This document shows, piece after piece, positions 32,708 to 43,330 of a stretch of DNA of 64,000 nucleotides. How positions within the stretch are numbered: position 1 is the stretch's first letter; each line of letters begins with the position of its first letter. The translations under genes were made by a program, and so were the position numbers. The notes under the pieces are model-generated. The model did not search any database. It was not told the DNA's origin and saw only the letters and a program-made list of their open reading frames with translations. Source of the DNA: Dendrolimus kikuchii (Eukaryota > Arthropoda > Insecta > Lepidoptera > Lasiocampidae); NCBI GenBank assembly GCA_019925095.2, contig CM034392.1, forward strand, positions 28,033,887 through 28,097,886, given 5' to 3'.

Positions 32708-33003
32708 GAAGGTGAAGGTAAGGAAAGGAATGCTCCGGTGGTTCGGGCATGTCGAAAGAATGCATGATGAAAGAATGAATAAACAGATATACAATGCAAA
32801 AGTGGATGGATGCAGAAGTCGTGGAAAGCCAGGACACACCTTCCATGATCAAATTGATCGTGTACTAGCGGAGGGTGATGTCAGGAGCCTTAAGAACAGA
32901 CGAGCGTGCATGACATGAGTTATGAATGCCAAAGAAGCAAGTGAGGTGTATAAGAATGGGTCTAAATGGCGCTCTGTTGTTCGTGCCTACCCCGCAAGGG
33001 AAC
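32708..33003 (+). mobile_element. RTE-B LINE, 3' tail replaced by family A
   Basis: From VKVRKGMLRWFGHVERMHDE to CCCCGCAAGGGAAC, where it is joined directly to the poly(T) of a family A copy. The expected TGGCGTGAAG and tail are missing, even beyond A. Contains TGA instead of AGA at the MT..VMN boundary. Confidence 0.85.
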
Positions 33004-33327
33004 TTTTTTTTTATTTTTTTTATTGCAGGAGTTCACCAGACAGGCAGACGGCCCACTTGATGGACAGCGGTTACCATCGCCTATGGACATTTGCAACACC
33101 AAAGGTGCTACAAATGCGCTGCTGCTCTCTTAAAGGAGACTGGAACCTGGTCACTAATGCCGGAACACAAATCAAGCTTGTTATGGCGACATACTCTAGA
33201 CCAGAGGTGGTCGCCATCCAGTCGAGGAAATACCTTACCACCTGGCTGTGGGTTGTTTTGTCGCCTCTTACGACAGGCCGCCCCAATGCAGGAAATCGTA
33301 TTCTTTCTCCATCCCTGCACGGATAAT
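33004..33327 (-). mobile_element. Family A, full length
   Basis: Poly(T)/ATTGCAGGAG to CCCTGCACGGATAA, abutting a truncated B. Confidence 0.9.
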
Positions 33328-33329
33328 TC

Positions 33330-34599
33330 TATTTCACTTTCGTATACGTAATCATTGAAATTTTATTTTTAATCCCCACCAACTTCATTAAAATACATAA
33401 AAAGCGGTAGCAAAAAAACAGTTTCCTCGAAACACGCTTCCTTTACCACTAATTAAATCCAAAGAAGTGTGTAACAGTTTTTGTGTAGAATATTTGAAAT
33501 ATCGTCATGTGAATTCGAGCTAGTATCAAAGTACACTATATCATAGATAATGTAAGCAGTGAGTTAGCATTGAACTTGAGGTGTCCGAGGGGTGATGGGG
33601 CGGGAGGCGGGCGGCGGGGGCGCGCGCGCATTTGAAATTCAATTTGACGATTTGAATATGAGCCGCGATATGCGCCGGCGCTGACGAGCAGGGTTTCCAG
33701 ATTGGGGACTTTATCACAATCTTGGGGACAATTTGATGTGATGAGCCTTTTCGACAAATATATAACATTATAGCAGAAGATGTATCTGACAATGAGCATG
33801 GTGTTAATGTCACCTCGTGTATGAAATATTTATTTATTGTCAGTTTTCGCCGCGTGAAAATCCCTAGGTAGTAGATCTATATTACGTATATAAAAAATAT
33901 ACATACAGCGTGGCAATGCAGCCGGCCTTGTGGGCACGCTTTACATCCTTTATATTAATTTATTTATAGTTTATTTTTAGGTATTTAGTTTAATTTATAA
34001 TTTAGTTTTATTTTCTAAAGCTAGTATTAAAATTATTGTTTGTTGAAATACAAAAAAAAATTAATTAGGTGTTTTATATACATAAACCTTCAATACTTTA
34101 GTCACTTGTTCAATTCATCACATTATTTATTATTTTTATTTAAGTTTATGGCTTGGCAGCTAGGCCTTTAAGCCAGATCTTAGTTTACAAAATATAGTTT
34201 CTTCATTTTCTTAAACCTATGTGTAGCACAGCTGAACTGTAGGTTATCAGCTAGTGCCATTCAACGGAGTTCTTGTGACATTACTCAAAAGGCCACATTT
34301 GACTATACAGTTCACATTTCTCACAAAACACATAATTACTACTCAAAAACTATCAATATCCTACAACTATTGTTCATTTTAGAGTAATTTTACACATTTT
34401 TAGAAAATAAAACTGCACAGCACAACATCTCCTTTCAGTTCCCGCCAAAAACTCCTCAATTCATCACAATTACCAAGAAACCACAGATTACTAAAAAAAA
34501 TTAAGTCAATATAGTGTAGGCAACTGCACAGCAAAACATAAAGAAAAGTCGCAGCCAACCTGATTTGAAGTACGTAATGAATGACATGTGGGCAACCTG
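33330..34599. other. Unassigned stretch
   Basis: No gene recognised. A GC-rich patch GGGCGGGAGGCGGGCGGCGG lies at about 33598-33630; the remainder is AT-rich. Confidence 0.4.
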
Positions 34600-34985
34600 A
34601 CAACGTATTTTTCGCGATAGCAGCACCATCTATTTTGCTAATCCGTCTATTCTATGGAAACGACATCATTTATCGCGATAAAAGTATCCCAAGTGTTTTT
34701 AATTCGGGATATAAGCCAGATCTGTGTCAAATTTCTATTGTATACGTTCAGTAGTTTTCAAAAATGATGCGATAATTATATAAATAATAAATTTTCGTCT
34801 ATCCCGGGGACATGATTTATCGGGATAAAAACTATCCTAAGTTACGCCCCGGGATATAAACTACATCTGTGTCGAGTTTCGTTTAAATCCGTTCAGTAGT
34901 TTTCATGTGATTCTCTAACAGACAGACTTCCAAAAATTTCATTTTCGGAATCTCCTAGTCCGAATTAGTTCCCTCTGATTTTTAA
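34600..34985 (-). repeat. Helitron-like fragment
   Basis: Two related blocks: ATCGCGATAAAAGTATCC..CAGTAGTTTTC and ATCGGGATAAAAACTATCC..CCGTTCAGTAGTTTTC. These are typical internal segments of lepidopteran Helitrons. Ends not found. Confidence 0.45.
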
Positions 34986-35037
34986 ACGCAATGTACAAAC
35001 TCGATTTACAGATTTATTATAGTATAGATAAAAATAC

Positions 35038-35443
35038 GCGGTCGAGATGCGAGCACTGCGCAAAATCTGCGGAGTGACGCTCGCGGACCGCGTTCCTAAT
35101 ACCGAAGTAAGAAAGAGAGTTGGTCTGAAAGAGAGTATCGGGGTGAAGGTAAGGAAGGAAATGCTCCGGTGGTTCGGGCATGTGGAAAGAATGACTAAAC
35201 AGATATACAATGCAAAAGTGGATGGATGCAGATGTCCTGGAAGGCCACGACACACCTCCCATGATCAAATTGATCGTGTACTAGCAGAGGGTGATGTCAG
35301 GAGCCTTAAGAACAGAGGAGCGTGCATGACAAGAGCTATGAATGTCAAAGAAGCAAGTGAGGTGTGTAAGAATAAAATTGAATAGCGCTCTATTGCTTGT
35401 GCCTACCCCGCGAGGGAACTGATGTGAAGTTATGTATGTATGT
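35038..35443 (+). mobile_element. RTE-B LINE 3' end
   Basis: From VEMRALRKICGVTLADRV to the tail; HDERM is absent (HVERMTKQ), as in several other copies. A stop (TAG) replaces the W of the KWRS motif. Confidence 0.88.
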
Positions 35444-35454
35444 TGTATGTATAT

Positions 35455-35826
35455 TGTTACGCGTGTGAGACTCAAATTAAAATGCCATTGGAATTACTAT
35501 AGAGTTTATTAGAACTATACAAACACGTATAAAACAGGTACAAATAAAACTAGACACTATGTGTTACAATCTGCACGATCTTAGTCCGTCACTAAGATGT
35601 ACACACGTCTTGCTAGTATCGTAATCGTCGCTCGACTGCCTCACCCCTTCGTTCGGTCATTGTTTTATACTAAACTGTATAATAGAACAAAGGACCGTGT
35701 TCACCGAGTTAATCCGCACACCTAGCAAGTAAGGATTAGTTCGACACTAATGACGGCCATAAAAGAAGTAGAAAAACGATAGCATGTTTTTCTGAACTAC
35801 AAATTCTAAACACAAAATAAACAATT
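35455..35826 (-). mobile_element. LTR-M, cut by RTE-B
   Basis: Starts TGTTACGCGTGTGAGACTC (reverse of the LTR 3' end) and aligns with 19614 back to about 19210. The outer 5' end is missing where the B at 35827 begins. Confidence 0.65.
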
Positions 35827-36131
35827 GAAGGTAAGGAAGGGAATGCTCCGGTGGTTCGGGCATGTGGAAAGAATGACTAAACAGATATACAATGCAAAAG
35901 TGGATGGATACAGAAGTCGTGGAAGGCCACGACACACCTTCCATGATCAAATTGATCGTGTACTAGCAGAAGGTGATGTCAGGAGCCTTAAGAACAGACG
36001 AGCTTGCATGACAAGAGTTATGAATGTCAAAGAGGCAAGTGAGGTGTGTAAGAATAAGCCTAAATGGCACTCTGTTGTACGTGCCTACCCCGCAAGGGAA
36101 CTGGCGTGAAGTTATGTATGTATGTATGTAG
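35827..36131 (+). mobile_element. RTE-B LINE 3' end joined to repeat F
   Basis: Open frame of 94 codons from VRKGMLRWFGHVERMTKQ to ARELA; tail GTATGTATGTA then GATAAAAATAAATTTTA. The same B-F junction recurs, inverted, at 47535 and 48112. Confidence 0.9.
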
Positions 36132-36534
36132 ATAAAAATAAATTTTATTTCCAAATAATAATTTCACTAAGACTTTTAATAAGTTATAGCTTTATTTTAC
36201 TTAGATAAAAACTTAATTAGGTTTTTTATATATGTAGTACTTAAACCTTCAGTGAAAATGTATGTATCACTAATAGTGAAAACCGTTTAAAAATCCATTG
36301 CGTGGTTTAGGAGTCAGATGATACACAACCATTGCCATAAGTAGGGAGGCGCAAGAATGGCCAGACCAGGCAGGACTATTATACTTTCGGTTTGCTCCTG
36401 ATAAGTTCCCGCTGCGCCTCTAGTGCCCGATTCCAACACATACGCACCTACATGCCAGTATCATCAAAAACGTCTGTTCAATTAGACAAAGCATCGCGCT
36501 CATTGTTTTGTTCTAGTTCTTTAAAAAATTGATC
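36131..36534 (+). repeat. Repeat F, copy 1
   Basis: About 400 bp that reappear as reverse complement at 47132-47539 and 47706-48113. Contains CCGTTTAAAAATCCATT and GGAGTCAGATGATACAC. No ORF conserved. Class unknown. Confidence 0.8.
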
Positions 36535-37240
36535 TTTCTTCCAAAATGTTAGATAATTGGTCCACGAACACCAAGGTCCTTGCGCGTTATTTCATCACCC
36601 TCAATGTAATAAAGTAGACCTCTACCTAGGGTACCTATAATATCTTAAAAAACCAAGGGCGCAGTTATAGAAGCTCGCATAGGGCGCATAAAAGGCTATA
36701 TACGGCACTGTACACAACAGGCAGATAGACAGACGCGGAAAACGACTTTTATACTATGTACAGATAAAGAAGGAATGGATAGTTTTGAGATATTCTAAGA
36801 AATATGGCAAAAATAGTATCATTTCGGGGTATTTTTCTTTTGCTATGGAAAATTTCCAGAATTCAATCTGGTGACCCTGTGACCCTGAGAATGTAAATCT
36901 GAGTTAGTATGATAATTATTTGAAATATAAGTTATCGGATAAACCTGAAGATATACATCTTCAATGTCTTAGTTCAGCCTCAGCCAATTTGCACATCTGC
37001 ACTGTCACCAAGGAACAGAGTTCTTGGAGCAAGTGGCAACGTCACATCTTTCAACAACAGTCGTGTCCAGTTTCTAATCACATGCGTTTAATACTACGTT
37101 TTATTTGCATGAGACTAGATGGCGCCACCGTCGAATTGCATCACGGTATGATTCGCAATCGTATATATAATCATACTTCTAACGTTTATTAAATAAATTG
37201 ACTACGATCTTTGGACAAGTTGAGACTGGATTATGTATCA
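36535..37240. other. Unassigned stretch
   Basis: No gene or known repeat recognised in about 700 bp. Confidence 0.4.
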
Positions 37241-37444
37241 CTAGCTTCTGCCCGCAACTTCGTCCGCGTGGAATAGTTAAAAAAAGTTTGGTCTTAGCGT
37301 GATGATATATAGCCTATAGCCTTCCTCGATAAATGGACTATCTAACACTGAAAGAATTTTTCAAATCAGACCAGTAGTTCTTGAGATTAGTGCGCTTAAG
37401 CAAGCAAACAAACAAACTCTTCAGCTTTATATATTAGTATAAGA
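37241..37444 (-). mobile_element. Helitron-2, complete
   Basis: CTAGCTTCTGCCCGCAAC after A, ends TATTAGTATAAGA before T at 37445. 204 bp. Confidence 0.8.
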
Positions 37445-37774
37445 TAAGATTGAAATTGAAAATGTCGTTCACAATAACATCGCCCTTCAAGTTCTCGGCA
37501 TAAAATCGTTTAGGAAACACCTCCGATATTAGTGTCAGGTTGTTTGTTTTGTGTACCCATGAGTGGGGTTCGCAATGTTTCGTCAATACATTATCGATGG
37601 GGCTGCGAAGTGGGCCAGGGGCTTCCCCCCCAGCCCCACGAGGTGGGAAGGGGCGGCGGCGCATGCACTTGACCAAACAAACGGCATCTGGGTCAGAGTT
37701 AGCAAACCACACAATGCCCACTACTCTTTGGCAAACATGAGAGTCGATCGCACCACGTTTGCGTTGGTCTTTAT
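37445..37774. other. Unassigned stretch with GC-rich core
   Basis: Open in several frames around 37540-37800 (GCTTCCCCCCCAGCCCCACG). No domain recognised. Confidence 0.3.
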
Positions 37775-37865
37775 TACATACATACATATAGGTATATATT
37801 ATCACGCCTGTTTCCTATGGGGGTAGCCGAAGACGATGGGTCTCCATTATTACACATTTAAATGA
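37775..37865 (-). mobile_element. Second RTE subfamily, 3' end
   Basis: (CATA)n, then ATCACGCCTGTTTCCTATGG and GGGTAGCCGAAGACGATGGG. Analogous to the B end (ACTTCACGCCAGTTCCCTTG) but distinct. Directly adjoins a B copy. Confidence 0.5.
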
Positions 37866-38166
37866 TACAACAGAGCGCCATTTAGGCTTATTCTTACATC
37901 ACCTTCTGACATCACCTTCTGCTAGTACACGATCAATTTGATCATGGAAGGTGTGTCGTGGCCTTCCACGACTTCTGCATCCATCCACTTTTGCATTGTA
38001 TATCTGTTCAATTTGATCATGGAAGATGTGTCGTGGCCTTCCACGACTTCTGCATCCATCCACTTTTGCATTGTATATCTGTTAATTCATTCTTTCATCA
38101 TGCATTCTTTCCACATGCCCGAACCACCGGAGCATTCCTTTCCTTACCTTCACCCCGACACTCTCT
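37866..38166 (-). mobile_element. RTE-B LINE with 75-bp internal tandem duplication
   Basis: Unit 37934-38008 is repeated at 38009-38083 (CAATTTGATCATGGAAG to TGTATATCTGTT). Part of the C-terminal region is also rearranged (ACATCACCTTCTG twice). Confidence 0.9.
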
Positions 38167-38169
38167 GAT

Positions 38170-38799
38170 CTCAGATAGCTTATTAATAACTACGCTGTTA
38201 CCTTTCTGCGTGTATAAACTAAACTTTCTGTCAATGGGAGATGTTTCTAGAGAAAAATTCGTTGGAATGATGAGACAAATGACGTAGGTGGTTGTTTGTC
38301 ACATTTGTGATGTGTTTAGGCAAAATGATTGTTGCAACATGCGCCGACCTCGATACCGACCGACCAGATAGGACGTTCTTGAGATATCGCCTCTTCGAGA
38401 AGAGCCCGGGTCGGAGGGCAGAGGCTATCGGGCGAGCACGCGTCGGGCTATTCTCAACCCTAGTCCTGAGGCGAGAGGGTCCATTACGGCGGCAGCATCC
38501 CGCAGGACGAGGCGAGGTCGCCGAGTTATCTTTCTCCGTTATTTTCCGATTAAAGCGATTGTCCGTGGTCTGTTTGTGAGTGTGCTGAATGCCGATAACA
38601 GCGACGATACGCGTTTATGGGGCTTCCGATGAGCTTTGCCGTCGCCCCTCTGTACCCCTCTGCGCCCCTCGGCGTCTAGTGCCTCTCCTTATTGTCATCT
38701 GACTTCACACTTTCATAAAATTAGACACTAAAATGCGTCATCCCTGACACTTACTTCTGGATCCACACCCCATTCAAAGTATTCCATGTTTAATGGAAT
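38170..38799. other. Unassigned, GC-rich in the middle
   Basis: About 38340-38690 is GC-rich and partly open, but I see no recognisable protein or repeat. Confidence 0.35.
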
Positions 38800-38813
38800 A
38801 AGAAGTAGCCATG

Positions 38814-39760
38814 CATATCGTACAAAACGATACAGTCTCAACCCCCCAAACTCCATGGTTTTCTGTAGGGAAATTCAACAGGCCATATATAGACACAACT
38901 TAGAGGGGGAAGCCAATAGGAGGATTCAGTTGGGCTGGGCAGTATTCGGTAAGCTTCGTTAAGTCTTTTCGTCGACCATTCCGCAATGCAAGTCTCGTAC
39001 TGCTCGAAGACAAAGCTCTTCGAGGAGTGCGTCCTCCCCGTCCTGACCCACGGGGCCGAGACATGGACACTGACGGCAGGATTGGTCCACAAGTTCCACG
39101 TCGCTCAACGGGCTATGGAATGAGCTATGTTGAGTGTTTCTTTTATGGATAAAATTAGAAATGAGGATATCCGTATCCGTAAGAGAACCAAGCTAGTTGA
39201 AGTGGCAGTGGGCCGGTCACGTCTGCCGCAGGACCGATGGCCGATGGAGCAGACGAGTCCGGGAGTGGAGATCGCGTCTCGGTGAACGTAGTGTCGGACG
39301 CCCTCCAGCCCGATGGCCCGACGACCTGTACAAGGTCGCCAGTAGGCGCTGGATGAGGATATCAGAGGACAGGGATGAGTGGAGCCGTCTTGGGGAGGCC
39401 TACGTCCAGCAGTGGACTGCGAATAGCTGACGACGACGATATAAAAAGCAACTAAATAGAATCCGAACAGTTGATTCTCCCAACTGCCTACTGTCTGGAA
39501 CTCGTGACGATGTCCAACATCTTTTAAATGGAGTGCACCAAAAATAAAGATGGCAGAGAACAACCGATGAGGGGGTTGGGACTGAATCGTTTTGATGTAG
39601 GTATTTCTATAGAAATTCTGGCACAGCCAGCCTCAAAGAAGGCTAGTCTGTTAGCCAGCTCATTATTTAAAATGCAATATATAAGTTATTGTTTGTTTAG
39701 GAGATGATGGGGTTGACATGCCTATCTGGCAAAAGTCCCAAAGAAATAAAGATGAAAAAA
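38814..39760 (+). mobile_element. Poly(A) LINE 3' end with 14-bp duplication, split by LINE-D
   Basis: Flanked by AAGAAGTAGCCATG at 38800-38813 and 39761-39774. The outer parts are 38814-38888 and about 39441-39760. They read HIVQNDTVSTPQTPWFSVGK, then QLNRIRTVDSPNCLLSGTRD and DVQHLLNGV, a cysteine/histidine knuckle-like pattern of the C-terminus of poly(A) LINEs (Jockey/R1/I group). It ends AAATAAAGATGAAAAAAA. Confidence 0.75.
38889..39440 (+). pseudogene. LINE-D, second copy, nested
   Basis: Matches 16390-16945: ANRRIQLGWAVFGKLR, THGAETWTLTAGLVHKFHVA, KWQWAGHVCRRTDGRWSRRV, GEAYVQQWTANS, then a (GAC)n tail. Frame broken by several indels and stops. It sits inside the poly(A) LINE 38814-39760. 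Confidence 0.78.
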
Positions 39761-39800
39761 AAGAAGTAGCCATGTTGGCCTTTGTTATTAAAAGTACTTA

Positions 39801-40321
39801 TCTATACTAATATTATAAAGAGGAAAGATTTGTATTGCATGTTTGTAACCAATGAACTCAAAAACTACTGGACCGATTTCCAAGATTCTTTGTCTTTGTT
39901 CAAATTTTATGTGTGTTTGAGTGGGTCGCGGGGTGGTTTAGTTTCACAATTAGACCCGATAGGTGGCGCTGGTCGTGGTAGCGTAATGGCTACCGCACGC
40001 GTCCCAGACCCAAAGGGCGCGGGTTCGATCTTGGCTGGAACGCATGTACCGCTTAGGCAGTTTTCTGACCTAATGTGCATATTGTTACAATTACCACGTG
40101 CTAACAACGGTGAAGGAAAACATCGTGATGCAACCTGCACATCGAGATAATCGATGTGTCAAACCTGCCAAGCCGCCTTGGACAAGCGTGGCGGGTATAC
40201 TGTCCATTCCCCTATAGTCAGACAGACATTTATGGGCTGCTATTATTATTATTATAGGTGGCGCTGGAATCGGGTTTATATTTTTATTTTTTCAAGGCAG
40301 GACGTTTGCCGAGACCGCTAG
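39801..40321 (+). mobile_element. Helitron-1 split by a SINE-C
   Basis: Starts TCTATACTAATATTATAAAG after A (39800) and ends GCCGAGACCGCTAG before T (40322). Without the SINE and its duplication it is about 225 bp, like the copy at 12300-12508. Confidence 0.85.
39973..40255 (+). mobile_element. SINE-C with 12-14-bp duplication
   Basis: tRNA-like head TCGTGGTAGCGTAATGGC with B box GGTTCGATCTTGG and an (ATT)n tail. Target-site duplication (AT)AGGTGGCGCTGG at 39959-39972 and 40254-40267, inside the Helitron. Confidence 0.93.
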
Positions 40322-40544
40322 TACCTTTTATAATTTTTATGAATGACCTTCAACAATGTTGAATGAAACGTAGTTTGTATAAAAACTTCTAAATTTGATA
40401 TCTCACACCTGAAGTTCTTTAGACTCAGACGAATGTCCTATCAGTGCTAAGATCGCATATTATTTATTGTATTAATATTTATTAAACTTCATTATATTTT
40501 ATAATAGCATGTGCCAGCGAAACTTGGTTCGTGTTGCCATGAAT

Positions 40545-40760
40545 ACTTGTTTGTCAGTGAATGGCAAGAGCGGCACAAAAAACGCGACAGCAGCGCCATC
40601 TTTTTGACTACATTCGTCTATCCCACGGAAACGACGTTATTTATTAGGATAAAAATTGTTCTAAGTTATCGCCCATGATATAAGCTAGTTCCATCTCGAG
40701 ATTCACTGAAATCCGTTCAGTAGTTTACACGTGTTGCTCTAACAGACAGAATGCAAGCTC
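40545..40760. repeat. Helitron-like fragment
   Basis: GACAGCAGCGCCATCTTTTTG, ATCCGTTCAGTAGTTTACAC and TAACAGACAGAATGCAAGC; same type as 34600-34985. Confidence 0.4.
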
Positions 40761-40765
40761 GGACG

Positions 40766-41070
40766 TTATCCGTGCAGGAACGGAGAAAGAATACATTTCC
40801 TGTGGCCTGTCGTAAGAGGCGATAAAACAACCCACAGCCAGGTGGTAGGGCATTTGCCGGATTGTATGGCTACCACCCCTGGTCTAGAGTATGTCGCCAT
40901 AACAATCTTGTATTGTGTTCCGGCATTAGTGACCAGGTTCCAATCTCCCTTAAGAGAGCAGCAGCGCATTTGTAGCACCTTTGATGTTGCAAATGTCTAT
41001 AGGCGATGGTAACCGCTTTCCTACAAGTGGGCCGTCTGCCTGTCTGCTGAACTCCTGCAATAAAAAAAAA
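40766..41070 (+). mobile_element. Family A, full length
   Basis: TTATCCGTGCAGG to CTCCTGCAAT and poly(A), with a small deletion in the CTGCGGCCGGGCGG block. Confidence 0.9.
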
Positions 41071-41264
41071 TTTAAAAAAATGTATATCTTCACATACTTT
41101 GTGGTTGTTTTCTCTTTTTTTATTGTATTTAATTTCTACTTTTAATGTGTTTGTTGTATATTATGTCCTAAAATAAACTTGTTTTCTTTGTTTCTAAATA
41201 AACTAAGCCTAACATCTATTAACAAAAACTAAAATATCCTATAAATAAACCTAACTTAAAAATA

Positions 41265-41452
41265 TATATACATACATACATACATACATAACTTCAAGCC
41301 AGCTCCCTTGCGGGGTAGGCACAAACAACAGAGCGCCATTTAGGCTTATTCTTACACACCTCACTTGCTTCTTTGACATTCATAGCTCTTGTCATGCACG
41401 CTCGTCTGTTCTTAAGGCTCCTGACATCACCTTCTGCTAGTACACGATCAAT
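41265..41452 (-). mobile_element. RTE-B LINE 3' end, likely duplication
   Basis: From the (CATA)n tail to GTACACGATCAATT. AAATATATATA lies on both sides (about 41259 and 41459), a probable but low-complexity target-site duplication. Confidence 0.85.
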
Positions 41453-41541
41453 TATACAAAATATATATATACAACAGTAAAAATAAAACCTATATAGCCC
41501 GTCCAGCCCCACCAGACCACTGTTGCTGGGCATTGTACCCA

Positions 41542-41604
41542 GAAGGCTGGCGGCATTACCTCGCTGGATACAAAGGCCTTTGAGCGAGGTAAGCTCCAGC
41601 CTTC
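41542..41604. repeat. Two-stem hairpin block
   Basis: GAAGGCTGG (41542-41550) pairs with CCAGCCTTC (41596-41604), and TTACCTCGCT (41556-41565) with AGCGAGGTAA (41583-41592). A related half occurs near 18571-18601. Possibly the structured 3' UTR of a LINE. Confidence 0.6.
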
Positions 41605-41676
41605 CGATCTCCTGTTTTGTCGACGTTTATTATCTGACATATTATTGTAACATACTTACCGTCGACAGCGGGCTTG

Positions 41677-42178
41677 TAATAGTACATTATGGTACTAGTG
41701 TGTAACATTGGTGATTACCGCCGAGGCGCCATTGATACTCGAGCCGTAGGCGAGGGTCTTAAGAGAGCCGAGGACGGTAATCATCAATACACACGTGTAT
41801 CATACGACGTTTTTCAACACACTTGTGAATAAAATAACAACAAAAACTCATTTTATTTAGTAGATAAAAAAAAGTTATATATGAGTGAAAGTTTTATTTA
41901 TTAAACACGTACGAGTTAAAATTATCTATTTAAATAAGAAGTTGCATGAAATGAGCAAGCAATAGGAACATTAATTTATTTGTTCTATAGAACACGATCT
42001 TTTTTTTTTGAATAAAAACTTTTTTAAGAACAAAGCAACTCAACCAATAAAATTAAAAAAAAAATCTATAACTCACTAGTGAGTTATAATGGTTTTTACT
42101 CACAGTTTGATAATGGGTGTCATTCTGTGCCTAATTGCGGTGACCATAGAGCCACTTTATGAGCAAGTGTGTTGAAAA
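41677..42178 (-). repeat. Repeat K, copy 2 (inverted relative to copy 1)
   Basis: Reverse complement of 3760-4260 over about 500 bp, with very few differences by eye. The 22-bp palindrome is at 42067-42088. Confidence 0.85.
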
Positions 42179-42462
42179 CATGTTTATGGGATGCTTAAAT
42201 ATTGTCTACATTTCTCCATTTTAGTAAATGACCTGGAATGTTAATGGGGCTTTTAATGTAGTCAGGTTTCGAATCATTTGCATTTATTTGCGTTCCCACA
42301 AAATTCTTTGGCCATCGTATACCGTTATTTGATTTATAGATTTACTATCTAAATCGACAATGCCAATTCCACTCTGATTCTCGGGTATTTGCTTGGTTTT
42401 TTATTGCTTGAAATCGGCAAACAGACAAGCGAGCTACGTGGTAGAAAATTGTTCCCGTCGTT

Positions 42463-42769
42463 TCTGCAGGAACGGAGAAAGAATACAATTTCCTGCGGCC
42501 GGGCGGCCTGTCGTAAGAGGCGACTAAACAACCCACAGCCAGGTGGTAGGGTATTTGTCCGACTGGTTGGCGACCACCCCTGATCTAGAGCATGCCGCCA
42601 TAACAACTTTGAGTTGTGTTCCGGCATTAGTGACCAGGTTCCAGACTCACTTAAGAGAGCAGCAGCGCATTTGTAGCAACTTTGCTGTTGCAAATGTCCA
42701 TTGGCGATGGTAACCGCTTTCCATCCAGTAGGCCGTCTGCCTGTCTGCTGATCTCCTGCCATAAAAAAA
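42463..42769 (+). mobile_element. Family A, nearly full length
   Basis: Starts TCTGCAGGAACGG (first bases altered) and ends CTCCTGCCATAAAAAAA. Confidence 0.88.
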
Positions 42770-42930
42770 CAGAATGAAATTTTTAGATTTTTTCTGTCTG
42801 TCTGGTTCTTCCGGCCAATCTCTGAAACGGCTGGACCGATTTTGGCGCGACTTTCAGTCGCAGGTAGCTAATGTTATAAGGAGTAACTTAGGCTACGGTT
42901 TTAAACTTTTTTTAGGATTATCTGTAAAAG
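42770..42930 (+). repeat. Helitron-like fragment
   Basis: CTGGACCGATTTTGGCGCGA, TTTCAGTCGCAGGTAGCTAA and AAGGAGTAACTTAGGCTAC are typical internal Helitron blocks in Lepidoptera. Ends not identified. Confidence 0.45.
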
Positions 42931-42989
42931 GTTCAAGTTTGTACGATTTTTTTATATTTTGTCTGTCAGTCTGTTGATTTGTGTCAAAT

Positions 42990-43161
42990 ATGCTCTAAAT
43001 GGGAAACATCTAATCTGAGAATGATCATGGATAAACAGGTCAAAGAGGCAGTAAAGATTAAAGTAGATCAGCAGATCCTGCACATGAAGCCAACACCATT
43101 ATATGGAGAGTATCATGTACAAGATCCGCCTGACTCACTTGATGATCATATATAAACTTTT
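42990..43161 (+). pseudogene. LINE protein fragment, restriction-like endonuclease group
   Basis: Short frame reads LRMIMDKQVKEAVKIKVDQQ then ILHMKPTPLYGEYHVQDPPD and a stop. The KVD.QI..MKPTPL.G.Y pattern is one I associate with LINEs of the same kind as 29600-30138, N-terminal to the zinc-binding and endonuclease part. Confidence 0.4.
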
Positions 43162-43174
43162 TTAATTTTAGTAT

Positions 43175-43330
43175 TTTCTTAAGTTTTCGCGACTTGTATA
43201 CATAATAAAACTACGTTTTAACGGTTTTAAGCGCGGTAATTTTATTTGATTTTGGTTTTTCCGACGTTTCGGCCACTTTTCAGTGGTCGTGATCACGGAA
43301 GACAAAGATGTCAAGTGTCAACGAGGATTG
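43175..43330 (+). repeat. Repeat L, single-arm copy
   Basis: TTTTCTTAAGTTTTCGCGAC, ATAATAAAACTACGTTTTAA, GCGCGGTAATTTTATTTG, CCGACGTTTCGGCCACTTTT, GTGATCACGGAAGAC. Here there is no inverted partner, unlike 15230 and 52870. Confidence 0.6.

Noticed and set aside
37540..37826. Overlapping frames that could be a small gene
   Set aside because: Several frames are open at once in GC-rich DNA, with no start context, domain or splice evidence.
38292..38579. 95-residue open frame in a GC-rich patch
   Set aside because: High GC content lengthens random frames; no domain or repeat homology seen.
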